This document shows, piece after piece, positions 1-6,266 of a stretch of 7,019 nucleotides of DNA (the stretch's first letter is position 1; each line of letters begins with the position of its first letter). Source of the stretch: Ilumatobacteraceae bacterium (GTDB lineage Bacteria; Actinomycetota; Acidimicrobiia; Acidimicrobiales; Ilumatobacteraceae); NCBI GenBank assembly GCA_021741795.1, contig JAIOXC010000069.1:1-7019 (forward strand), read 5' to 3'. A program made the translations under genes and the position numbers. The notes beneath the pieces are model-generated. The model saw only the letters and a list, made by a program, of their open reading frames with translations, was not told the origin of the DNA and ran no database searches.

Positions 1-662
1 ACCGTTACGACATGGCATCAATCGGTCCAGAGATGCTTGCAGCCGCAATAGAAATAATCTCCGACGAAGGTGGCGGGCAAGTGTATTGGTGGGTGTATGA
101 GCCAACACAAGTTCATCAACAACTTGCAAGCAGTGTCAACTTTGCCATCGGTCGCACAGTCACCCAGATGCGAGTCAATCTTCCGCTCAGCCTAGATGTG
201 CTGAACAACACAAAACAGATTGAGACGTGCGCTTTTCGTGTTGGCACAGACGAACAATCTTGGCTCGATGTAAACAACCGTGCGTTTAGCAACCACCCAG
301 AACAAGGTGGATGGACAAAAGAGATTCTTCAGTCAAGACAACAAGAACCTTGGTTCAGCCCAAATGGTTTTTTGCTGCACCACATTGACAACAAGTTGGC
401 CGGATTTTGCTGGACAAAACTCCATCTCGAAACACAACCCGTATTGGGAGAAATTTATGTTATTGCCGTTGATCCTGATTTTGCAGGCAAAGGCCTTGGT
501 CGATCACTGACTGTGGCCGGCCTCCAGCAACTAGCAAAGGTTGGGACCAGCGTGGGCATGCTGTATGTCGACATCCAAAATATGCACGCAATTAATTTGT
601 ACACATCGCTGGGCTTTAAGCCTCACCACCAGCAGTGTGCATTTGTTGGTGATGTGCACTAG
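1..662 (+). CDS. mshD: Mycothiol synthase (MshD), 3' part; 5' end outside the window
   Basis: MshD transfers an acetyl group from acetyl-CoA to the cysteine amine of Cys-GlcN-Ins, the last step in making mycothiol, a cytosolic redox thiol. The family has two tandem GNAT domains in about 300-320 residues. Only about 216 are visible here, and the frame stays open to the window edge (CGT TAC GAC precede the first ATG at 12), so I treat that ATG as internal. Counting it as residue 1, residues 1-60 are the end of the first GNAT domain, closing with the typical TQMRVNLPL. Residues 70-216 are the second, active domain. It carries the family signature NNRAFSNHPEQGGWT (88-102), EPWF (112-115) and the acetyl-CoA loop DPDFAGKGLGRSL (154-166), then NMHAINLYTSLGF near the end. 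The M3 peptidase gene starts 10 bases downstream and is probably co-transcribed. Identification is strong; only the N-terminal domain cannot be judged. Confidence 0.93.
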   Translation, partial: RYDMASIGPEMLAAAIEIISDEGGGQVYWWVYEPTQVHQQLASSVNFAIGRTVTQMRVNLPLSLDVLNNTKQIETCAFRVGTDEQSWLDVNNRAFSNHPEQGGWTKEILQSRQQEPWFSPNGFLLHHIDNKLAGFCWTKLHLETQPVLGEIYVIAVDPDFAGKGLGRSLTVAGLQQLAKVGTSVGMLYVDIQNMHAINLYTSLGFKPHHQQCAFVGDVH

Positions 663-672
663 TTTTTAGAGC

Positions 673-2493
673 ATGCCAACTCTCAAAAACCCAGAATCTG
701 CATCACTTCCCCGCTGGTCGGTCGCTGATGTGCATGAATCTTTTTCGTCACGTTCATTCACCGATGCGATGGAACGCGCCGGAGCAACTGTGTCGCGCAT
801 GGAACAACTTTTCGACCAGCACAATGTTCGAGCCATCGAACCACGTGAGCCACGTGAAGCCGATGGCCAAGCAGCAGATGCCGTAATCAAATCATTCAAC
901 GCGACAGTTGAAGAATCCGAGATCTTGGGTGCATACATTTATGCAACCGTCAGCACCGACTCGCGTCATGAACAGGCTCAAGGTTTGCTCAGCGAACTTG
1001 AAACCTTGGATGCACGAGTGTCACCGCTGCTTGCACGCCTTGCGGACTGGGTCGCGTCGTTAGGCGCAGATGCGCTTGCAACAGTCAGCATTGAGGCGCG
1101 CGAACACCTTGGTCCGTTGCAACGCCTGCAGGCTCGTAGCGAGCATCAGATGTCGGAAGCCGAAGAGGGTTTGTATTCCGAATTGGGTACGACAGGTTCG
1201 TCAGCGTGGGGTCGCTTGCAAGGAGACCTCACTTCGCAACTCAGTGTTGACGTGCAACTTCCAAGCGGCACAACAAATATGCCGATGGCCGCAGTGCGCG
1301 GACTCGCAACAGATACTGACCTTGCCACACGCAAGGCCGCATACGACGCAGAGATGCAAGCATGGCCAACTATTGCAGTCGCATGCGCAGCAGCAATGAA
1401 CTCGATCAAGGGCGAAGCCAATACCGTCAATCGTCGACGCAACTGGAACTCGCCACTCGATGCATCGCTGTATGGAAATAGTGTGAGCCGAGCGACATTT
1501 GATGCAATGCAGTCAGCGGTGCACGCGTCACTGCCCGACTTTCGTAAATGGATGCGCGTCAAGGCCCAACTCGCCGGAGACACCAACGGCTTGTCGTGGT
1601 GGAACCTCTTTGCACCTCTCTCAGTCTCACCTGGTGCAATCTCATGGGATGAGGGAATCAGTTTGGTCAAAGGTGCATTTGCCAGTTACAGCGATCAACT
1701 CTCGCACCTCGTTGACCGCTCGCTATCCGAGCAATGGATCGATGCCGAACCACGAAGCGGCAAAGTTGGTGGCGCGTTTTGCATGTCGTTCGTAAAGGAC
1801 CGATCGCTTGTATTGCTCAATTGGAGTGGCAGCGTTGACTCTGCGCAAACCACCGCACACGAACTTGGTCACGCATATCACAACACACAACTGGCTGAGC
1901 GAACACCGTTGCAAAAACGAGTACCGATGGCGCTTGCCGAAACAGCAAGCATTTTTTGCGAGACTCTCGTCGTCGAAGAAGGCTTACGAAAACTGCAGGG
2001 CGATGACCGTCTTGCACTGCTCAACGTAGACCTCATCGGTGCATCCCAAGTGGTCGTCGATATTCACAGCCGTTTCCTTTTTGAAACCGAAGTGTTTGCT
2101 CGGCGCCAGCACCGCACACTTGGCGTGAGCGAACTGAACGAGATCATGCTCTCGGCTCAGCGCGACGCCTACGGCGATGGCATTGATCAATCGACAGCCC
2201 ACCCTCACATGTGGGTACTCAAGCCGCATTATTACGGCAGCCACTTTTACAACTGGCCATATACATACGGCTTACTCTTCGGACTTGGTCTGTATGCGCG
2301 TTTTCAACATGATCCGGAGCATTTCCGAAGCGGTTATGACGATGTGCTTTCACGAGCAGGCATGGACACAGCAGAACAACTCGGCGCCGCGTTTGGACTA
2401 GATGTGACTGACGAAGCATTTTGGACAGCGAGCATCGATGTGCTTCGTGCACGCATGACCGACTTCAACACACTTGCGCAAAAGCACTTGTAA
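673..2493 (+). CDS. M3-family oligoendopeptidase (PepF/M3B-like zinc metallopeptidase)
   Basis: A 606-residue cytosolic zinc peptidase expected to cleave short peptides. The catalytic centre is H396-E397-L398-G399-H400: the two histidines bind zinc and Glu397 activates water. The third zinc ligand is probably Glu423 in the ETAS motif (423-426). A tyrosine-rich substrate-binding segment follows, HFYNWPYTYG (524-533), matching the conserved FYxxP(F/Y) region of M3 enzymes. The N-terminal half is helical and PepF-like, including the MNSIKGEANTVNRRR stretch before the catalytic domain. Length fits the M3B group (about 560-620). No signal peptide or membrane segment is seen. The ATG at 673 follows the mshD stop by 10 bases (TTTTTAGAGC) with no clear Shine-Dalgarno sequence. 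rlmN begins 9 bases after its stop, so an mshD-peptidase-rlmN operon is likely. PepF itself is one member of the group; the exact peptide specificity is unknown, so no symbol is given. Confidence 0.93.
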   Translation: MPTLKNPESASLPRWSVADVHESFSSRSFTDAMERAGATVSRMEQLFDQHNVRAIEPREPREADGQAADAVIKSFNATVEESEILGAYIYATVSTDSRHEQAQGLLSELETLDARVSPLLARLADWVASLGADALATVSIEAREHLGPLQRLQARSEHQMSEAEEGLYSELGTTGSSAWGRLQGDLTSQLSVDVQLPSGTTNMPMAAVRGLATDTDLATRKAAYDAEMQAWPTIAVACAAAMNSIKGEANTVNRRRNWNSPLDASLYGNSVSRATFDAMQSAVHASLPDFRKWMRVKAQLAGDTNGLSWWNLFAPLSVSPGAISWDEGISLVKGAFASYSDQLSHLVDRSLSEQWIDAEPRSGKVGGAFCMSFVKDRSLVLLNWSGSVDSAQTTAHELGHAYHNTQLAERTPLQKRVPMALAETASIFCETLVVEEGLRKLQGDDRLALLNVDLIGASQVVVDIHSRFLFETEVFARRQHRTLGVSELNEIMLSAQRDAYGDGIDQSTAHPHMWVLKPHYYGSHFYNWPYTYGLLFGLGLYARFQHDPEHFRSGYDDVLSRAGMDTAEQLGAAFGLDVTDEAFWTASIDVLRARMTDFNTLAQKHL

Positions 2494-2502
2494 ACTGACT
2501 CA

Positions 2503-3561
2503 ATGGTCAGTCTTTACGATGCGTCGCGTGAAGACATCACCACCCTCTTAGAAGGTCAGCCAGCATTTCGAATCAAGCAAGTCTGGGAAGGTCTGTATCA
2601 ACAATTTGTTGAGCCTGCCCAGATGCTCACACTGCCAGTTGCTCTCCGCAACAAGTTGAATGAACAGTTTCCACCAGCACTCAATCTGACCTCGACCAGC
2701 GTGAGCGACAAAGGCGACACCACAAAGTTTTTGTGGTCTCTTGCCGATGGCGGTCACCCTATTGAAACTGTGCTGATGCACTACAAAGAACGTGCAACGG
2801 TTTGTGTGAGCACCCAAGCCGGCTGTGCGATGGCCTGTGGTTTTTGCGCAACCGGCCAAGCAGGTTTCACTCGGCATCTCACAAGCGGAGAAATTGTTGA
2901 GCAGGTTGTGCGCGCAGCTCGCGAGAGTGCCAAGAAAGAACAACGCGTAGCAAACGTGGTGTTCATGGGCATGGGAGAACCGCTCGCCAACGAAGAGGCA
3001 GTGTGGGGTGCTGTCGAACGCATGCACCACGACATCGGTATTTCTGCTCGCCACCTCACCATTTCGACTGTCGGCATTATTCCAGGCATCCGTGCGCTCG
3101 CACAACGACCTCTTCCTGTCAACTTGGCGGTGTCGCTACACGCAGCGCGCGATCCATTGCGCGATCGCCTGGTGCCAATCAATAAGCGGTACCCCATCGC
3201 CGATTTGGTGCAAGAGTGCGCAGATTATTTGCGCGTCAAAAATCGTCGCGTCAGTTTTGAGTGGGCCATGATCGAGGGCGTAAACGATCAACCTCAAGAT
3301 GCCAAAGAACTCGCGAGGCTGTGCAAGCGCTTGCGTCCATCCGCTCACGTCAACCTCATTCCTCTTAACCCAACACCGGGTTGGCCGACCAAGGGCACAT
3401 CCGCTCAAGGCGTGCGCGATTTTGCAGAACAACTCGAAGACCTGGGCATCAACGTAACTATTCGTCGCAATCGTGGAACCGACATCGATGCTGCGTGTGG
3501 CCAACTTGCAGCTGGCCAACCAGTCAAGATGTCTTCTAAGCGCGAAATCCCCGCAACGTAG
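2503..3561 (+). CDS. rlmN: RlmN, 23S rRNA (adenine-2503-C2)-methyltransferase
   Basis: A radical-SAM enzyme that methylates C2 of A2503 in the peptidyl-transferase region of 23S rRNA. In E. coli it also modifies A37 of some tRNAs. At 352 residues it has normal family length. The 4Fe-4S cluster motif is C108-x3-C112-x2-C115, followed by ATGQAGFTR. The two further catalytic cysteines of the RlmN mechanism are present: C101 in TVCVSTQ and C332 in AACGQL, the latter being the position that carries the methyl intermediate (C355 in E. coli). Other RlmN hallmarks are FMGMGEPLAN, HLTISTVGI, LAVSLHA, the EWAMIEGVND segment and LIPLNPTPG. Having all five cysteines supports an active enzyme. The C332 context and overall fit favour RlmN over Cfr, though the two are related. 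The ATG at 2503 lies 9 bases after the peptidase stop and has no recognisable Shine-Dalgarno sequence, which suggests translation coupled to the upstream gene. Confidence 0.96.
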   Translation: MVSLYDASREDITTLLEGQPAFRIKQVWEGLYQQFVEPAQMLTLPVALRNKLNEQFPPALNLTSTSVSDKGDTTKFLWSLADGGHPIETVLMHYKERATVCVSTQAGCAMACGFCATGQAGFTRHLTSGEIVEQVVRAARESAKKEQRVANVVFMGMGEPLANEEAVWGAVERMHHDIGISARHLTISTVGIIPGIRALAQRPLPVNLAVSLHAARDPLRDRLVPINKRYPIADLVQECADYLRVKNRRVSFEWAMIEGVNDQPQDAKELARLCKRLRPSAHVNLIPLNPTPGWPTKGTSAQGVRDFAEQLEDLGINVTIRRNRGTDIDAACGQLAAGQPVKMSSKREIPAT

Positions 3562-3581
3562 TTACTAGTCTTTACGCTTGC
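3553..3581. terminator. Imperfect stem-loop spanning both convergent stop codons; possible bidirectional 3' end signal
   Basis: GCAACGTA (3553-3560) pairs with TACG-c-TTGC (3573-3581): eight base pairs with a one-base bulge (C3577) and a 12-base loop. The stem and loop contain the TAG of rlmN (3559-3561) and the TAA of the SRPBCC gene (3572-3574), so each transcript would end in this structure. No T-run follows on either strand, so it is not a classic intrinsic terminator. Its position at a convergent junction is what makes it a candidate. A chance repeat is possible. Confidence 0.3.
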
Positions 3582-4018
3582 AATACGGTGAGTAGCCGCT
3601 CGCGTCCCTGCACAATCTGATCTGCAAGTAAACGCTCCAGCACGCCGCCCGTAAACAGCGTGCCCCCGTAATGTAAATCCACCGTCAGATTCGAGCCAAC
3701 ACCTGTCGTTCCAACTCGCGCAGTCAACACCCACGGCGAATGCTTGCGTCCATCGGTCTCACGGCGTTCAAACACCACAATGCTGGGGCTCTCGCACACA
3801 GATTGCACCATGCGCAAACGCTTTGATCGAGCAAATGGCCCCACTTTGCCTCGCAACTCAACCAGCCAAGCACTCTTCCCATCTGATGAAACTGGCTCGG
3901 CTGTCACTTGATGCACAATGTTGAGCCACTGCGGGTATGTCGCGAGATCGGCAACTGCCGCAAAGAGTTTTTCTACGCCAACAGGTGCTTCAACAGTTGC
4001 GGTGACATCCATGGGCAT
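3572..4018 (-). CDS. SRPBCC (START-like) family protein, polyketide cyclase/COQ10 type
   Basis: A 148-residue protein with the pattern of a single SRPBCC domain, a helix-grip fold with a hydrophobic ligand pocket. The N-terminal strand VTATVEAPVG (5-14) leads into a helix ending in AVADLATYPQWLNIV (21-35), where the Y-P-x-W turn is characteristic. Central beta strands follow (WLVELRGKVG, SIVVFERRE, WVLTARV, NLTVDLHY). A long C-terminal helix (about 124-147, GGVLERLLADQIVQGRERLL) would close the pocket. No signal peptide or membrane segment is seen. The ligand and reaction cannot be read from the sequence. The gene follows the DUF3499 gene by 34 bases on the same strand. The start at 4018 has only a weak GATAGG very close upstream. 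That element sits 8 bases before the next ATG (4010-4012), so the true protein may start at Met3 (146 residues). Confidence 0.85.
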   Translation of the reverse strand: MPMDVTATVEAPVGVEKLFAAVADLATYPQWLNIVHQVTAEPVSSDGKSAWLVELRGKVGPFARSKRLRMVQSVCESPSIVVFERRETDGRKHSPWVLTARVGTTGVGSNLTVDLHYGGTLFTGGVLERLLADQIVQGRERLLTVLQA

Positions 4019-4052
4019 TGCCTATCAGGGATCGTTTACCGGAGGTCGCTTG

Positions 4053-4655
4053 TCACGGTATATCGAACTCATTGAACGCTTCACGTTCAAGTTCGACTGC
4101 AGGTACATCATCAACTTCGTCATCAACAACTGGTCGTGGATATTCAATTGTTTCATCAAGACCGAATGCACGGCTCAACAATTTTCCCTTCGGTCGCAAC
4201 ACGCCGCCCAAGTCATCGGTGCGATCGAATTGCGGAGTCCATGCCATAGCTTTTGTTTCCTCAAGGTCTGCGTCCCGCACAACCGGCTTGGCGGCTGGTG
4301 CTCGAACTTCTTCAACTTTTTCCACGTCTTGTTTGTCGGTCTGAAACAACATCGGTCGCACTACTGGCTTCTTTTTTTGCTTCGATTCAGTCACCGACTT
4401 TTTTGCGCTTACCTTCGCAGGCGCTACACCTGATTTGGGTGTCCTAAACAACCGCGGTGGGTCTTCTCGGCGATCATCAATTGACCAACCTTTTGGCACA
4501 CTCATTCGGTCTCCATGAGTGGCGCACAACGCACTTCGACGCTCACCCTTGACCGCTTCATAGTTCTGGAGCGTCAGCAGCAAACTGTGCGGATTAATAA
4601 CGTATTCAACCGATGCTGGTTGCGCGCATCCTGGTCTTTCGCACTGCTGGGCCAC
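4053..4655 (-). CDS. DUF3499 family protein with long charged C-terminal extension
   Basis: A 200-residue protein of unknown function from an actinobacterial family. Residues 1-57 form the conserved part: C5-x4-C10 (CERPGC), then C44-x2-H47 (LCATH) and the family's VPKGW (53-57). C5, C10, C44 and H47 look like one zinc site, which is inference from spacing. Beyond about residue 65 the sequence looks disordered. A Lys/Ala-rich basic tract (about 74-102) is followed by an acid-rich tail (about 160-200) with an intervening DLGGVLRPKGKLLSRAFGLDE segment that might be a short binding element. The family is usually much shorter, from memory, so the tail is notable. The start is GTG at 4653-4655, only 19 bases from the 3' end of tRNA-Val, with no Shine-Dalgarno sequence in that gap. 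It was chosen because it places the first cysteine at residue 5, as expected for the family. Confidence 0.87.
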   Translation of the reverse strand: MAQQCERPGCAQPASVEYVINPHSLLLTLQNYEAVKGERRSALCATHGDRMSVPKGWSIDDRREDPPRLFRTPKSGVAPAKVSAKKSVTESKQKKKPVVRPMLFQTDKQDVEKVEEVRAPAAKPVVRDADLEETKAMAWTPQFDRTDDLGGVLRPKGKLLSRAFGLDETIEYPRPVVDDEVDDVPAVELEREAFNEFDIP

Positions 4656-4674
4656 GGTTAAACACTAGTTCTCG

Positions 4675-4747
4675 TGGGCGATATGGGCCTCGATCCCACG
4701 ACTTCCACGATGTGAACGTGGCGCTCTTCCGACTGAGCTAACCGCCC
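4675..4747 (-). tRNA. tRNA-Val (anticodon CAC)
   Basis: The reverse complement folds as a complete 73-base tRNA. The acceptor stem is GGGCGGT/ATCGCCC with one G-U pair, and the D arm is GCTC-AGTCGGAA-GAGC. The anticodon arm is CCACG-TTCACAT-CGTGG, with anticodon CAC at 4714-4712 (reads GUG valine codons). The variable loop is AAGTC. The T arm is GTGGG-ATCGAGG-CCCAT, with a G-U pair at its base. The discriminator is A and CCA is not encoded (CGA follows). The T loop has A instead of T at position 54. The gene lies 23 bases after the J-domain gene and 19 bases before the DUF3499 gene, all on the minus strand, so it may be cut out of a longer transcript. Confidence 0.96.
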
Positions 4748-4749
4748 GA

Positions 4750-4768
4750 GGCTGTTGAGGTTACAGCC
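4750..4768 (-). repeat. Perfect 6-bp inverted repeat (hairpin) between the J-domain gene and tRNA-Val
   Basis: On the minus strand GGCTGT and ACAGCC form a perfect six-pair stem around a seven-base loop (AACCTCA). The repeat nearly fills the 23-base gap: it starts two bases after the J-domain stop codon and ends two bases before the first tRNA base. No T-run follows, so an intrinsic terminator is unlikely. It could cap the 3' end of the upstream mRNA or shape the 5' leader for RNase P. A six-pair repeat can also arise by chance. Confidence 0.5.
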
Positions 4769-4770
4769 CG

Positions 4771-5337
4771 CTATTGGCTCGGTACAACGCACGCCTGACC
4801 CATTCCTTGCCGATCCCGTATTGCTTCCGTATCTGATGGACATGTCATGTCAAAGCCGATTAATTGGCGCACAACTCCATAATGATCGTCTTCGCACCCC
4901 ACCTCAACAGCAAGTTTGTTTGCATCAATAACTACACATGAGCCCGACTGCAACAAGCCGTCTGGTTTTGCCGGCGCAATTGGATCACTCAGCACATTGA
5001 GCACCAGCACACCAGCAATACCGATCGCAAGAATCCATCCGATCAGACCTTTGGGGAAATTCCCCCGCACGATAGGAGTCGGTTGAAAAAATTCATCAAC
5101 CTCGCTCTGCACATCGAGAAATTGTTCATCGTACGCACGCCTGAGAGTGGGGTCCGACAACGTCGACCAGGCCCGAACTACTTCGGCCATCTGTAGTGAT
5201 GCGGTAGGTGATGCAACAACGGCACTGTCGGGATGAATGATGCGGACCTTGTCCCGATAAGCAGCGCGCATCTGTTCTATCGATGCAGTTGCTGTTACTC
5301 CAAGCACTTCATAATAATTTTTGTTTTGTTGTGACAT
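4771..5337 (-). CDS. Membrane-anchored J-domain protein with C-terminal cysteine-rich (LppU-like) domain
   Basis: 188 residues from ATG 5335-5337. Residues 8-73 are a J domain: YYEVLGV, the helix II basic stretch AAYRDKVRI, the essential H35-P36-D37 that stimulates DnaK ATPase, and LSDPTLRRAYDEQF at its end. An acidic linker (75-84) and RGNFPKG precede one transmembrane segment (about 98-116, GLIGWILAIGIAGVLVLNV). Residues 119-188 hold four cysteines (C134, C148, C166, C183), in the pattern GSCVVI...VGC...DMTCPSDTEA...ACV, which resembles the secreted LppU/SCO3897 group. Basic residues before the membrane segment predict the J domain inside and the cysteine domain outside, possibly with two disulfides. 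There is no G/F region, zinc-finger domain or substrate-binding domain, so it is not canonical DnaJ. The ATG overlaps the upstream TGA as TGATG, pointing to coupled translation. The TTG one codon earlier is less likely as start. The tail assignment is less certain than the J domain. Confidence 0.88.
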   Translation of the reverse strand: MSQQNKNYYEVLGVTATASIEQMRAAYRDKVRIIHPDSAVVASPTASLQMAEVVRAWSTLSDPTLRRAYDEQFLDVQSEVDEFFQPTPIVRGNFPKGLIGWILAIGIAGVLVLNVLSDPIAPAKPDGLLQSGSCVVIDANKLAVEVGCEDDHYGVVRQLIGFDMTCPSDTEAIRDRQGMGQACVVPSQ

Positions 5338-6263
5338 CAATATCCAACCGCTCTGTCAACGATGCCAATCAACTGCTCGCCAGCGGCAAAGCGACGCACA
5401 TTTTCGGCAATTCGTACGGCCAACAATGGCGGAACCATCTCGGCGGTATTACCGACATGAGGGGTGATGATGCAGTTTGGAAGCGACCACAACGGGTGCC
5501 CTGTGGGCAGTGGTTCCGGATCGGTGACATCTAACGCTGCCCCACCAATCTCGCCTGCTTCAAGTGCCCACACCAATTCGTCGGTAACAATCTGCTTGCC
5601 ACGCCCCACATTGACTAGCCACGCGTGCGACTGCATTGATTGAAACTCTGCTTTGCCCATGATGCCGTGCGTTTGTGGTGTCAGCGCAATTGCCATGAGT
5701 ACCGCGTCAGCACGAAGAAGTGCTTCATGCAAACGAGAGGTGGTGAGTACAACATCTGCGCCAGGCACATCACCTTCGCGATTACGCACCACAGTGATGT
5801 GACAATTGAACGGCTTGAGCATCGAGATCAAAGACTGCGCAATACCTCCTGCACCAAGAATTGTTACACGCGCACCAAACAATGTGCGGCCGTGATCTTC
5901 GGTCCACTGTTGTTGCCGTGAATAGCCAGCAACATGTCGCATACCTCCGAGCAACAAACCAAGGACCAGTTCGGCAACTGCTCCACCAAACACTCCCTTG
6001 GCACTTGTCCATGTCCGTGTTTCATCGATATAGGGCATGTATGTTTCAACACCCGAAAATGGAACCTGTACCCACGTGATACACGGATTATTTGCAAGAG
6101 TTTCAATAAGTTGCGCCGTCGAATCAAAGTCGGTCCACACAAGCCCTTGTGCTTCTGACGCATCTACGACTACTCCGCCACCCGCTCGCACGGCATCGCA
6201 CGCCCAACTAGCAACACCTTGTGGCCCAACAGCAATCTTGGGCACAGCCTTGCCTTGCGACAC
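5337..6263 (-). CDS. D-isomer-specific 2-hydroxyacid dehydrogenase (NAD-dependent, phosphoglycerate dehydrogenase-like)
   Basis: A 308-residue cytosolic oxidoreductase expected to interconvert a 2-hydroxyacid and a 2-oxoacid with NAD(H). The discontinuous substrate domain covers residues 1-95 and the C-terminal end. The Rossmann domain begins near 97 with AVAELVLGLLL and has the dinucleotide loop ILGAGGIA (135-142), with Ala in place of the third Gly of GxGxxG. The catalytic residues of the family are all present: R221 in NVGRGK, E250 in DPEPL and H269 in TPHVG. There is no ACT or other regulatory domain, so it is shorter than actinobacterial SerA. The substrate cannot be named. The GTG at 6261-6263 lies three bases after the permease TAG without a ribosome site. 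A second GTG (6243-6245, codon 7) is preceded by AAGGCAAGG and could be the real start (302 residues). It is translationally linked to the downstream J-domain gene through TGATG. Confidence 0.92.
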   Translation of the reverse strand: MSQGKAVPKIAVGPQGVASWACDAVRAGGGVVVDASEAQGLVWTDFDSTAQLIETLANNPCITWVQVPFSGVETYMPYIDETRTWTSAKGVFGGAVAELVLGLLLGGMRHVAGYSRQQQWTEDHGRTLFGARVTILGAGGIAQSLISMLKPFNCHITVVRNREGDVPGADVVLTTSRLHEALLRADAVLMAIALTPQTHGIMGKAEFQSMQSHAWLVNVGRGKQIVTDELVWALEAGEIGGAALDVTDPEPLPTGHPLWSLPNCIITPHVGNTAEMVPPLLAVRIAENVRRFAAGEQLIGIVDRAVGY

Positions 6264-6266
6264 GAG

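Noticed and set aside
841..858. Tandem CCACGTGA repeat in the peptidase gene
   Set aside because: It encodes a small EPREPRE duplication within an otherwise normal protein, and a regulatory meaning inside the gene has no support.
1146..1670. Minus-strand open frame of 174 codons inside the M3 peptidase gene
   Set aside because: It lies wholly inside a well-supported gene, shows no recognisable domain, and its composition looks like the reverse of the peptidase codons.
2548..3105. Minus-strand open frame of 185 codons inside rlmN
   Set aside because: Fully covered by rlmN, which has all catalytic motifs; the translated product is Cys/His-rich without family pattern.
3918..4433. Plus-strand open frame of 171 codons across the SRPBCC and DUF3499 genes
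   Set aside because: It overlaps two genes with clear family features on the other strand and has no domain of its own.
658..4669. Hexamer ACTAGT at 658-663, 3564-3569 and 4664-4669, each at a gene boundary
   Set aside because: About two copies are expected by chance in this length, one is partly made by a TAG stop, and no other shared context beyond CACTAGTT in two of them was seen.
5338..5340. TTG one codon upstream as start of the J-domain gene
   Set aside because: The following ATG makes a standard TGATG overlap with the dehydrogenase stop, which is the more usual coupled arrangement.
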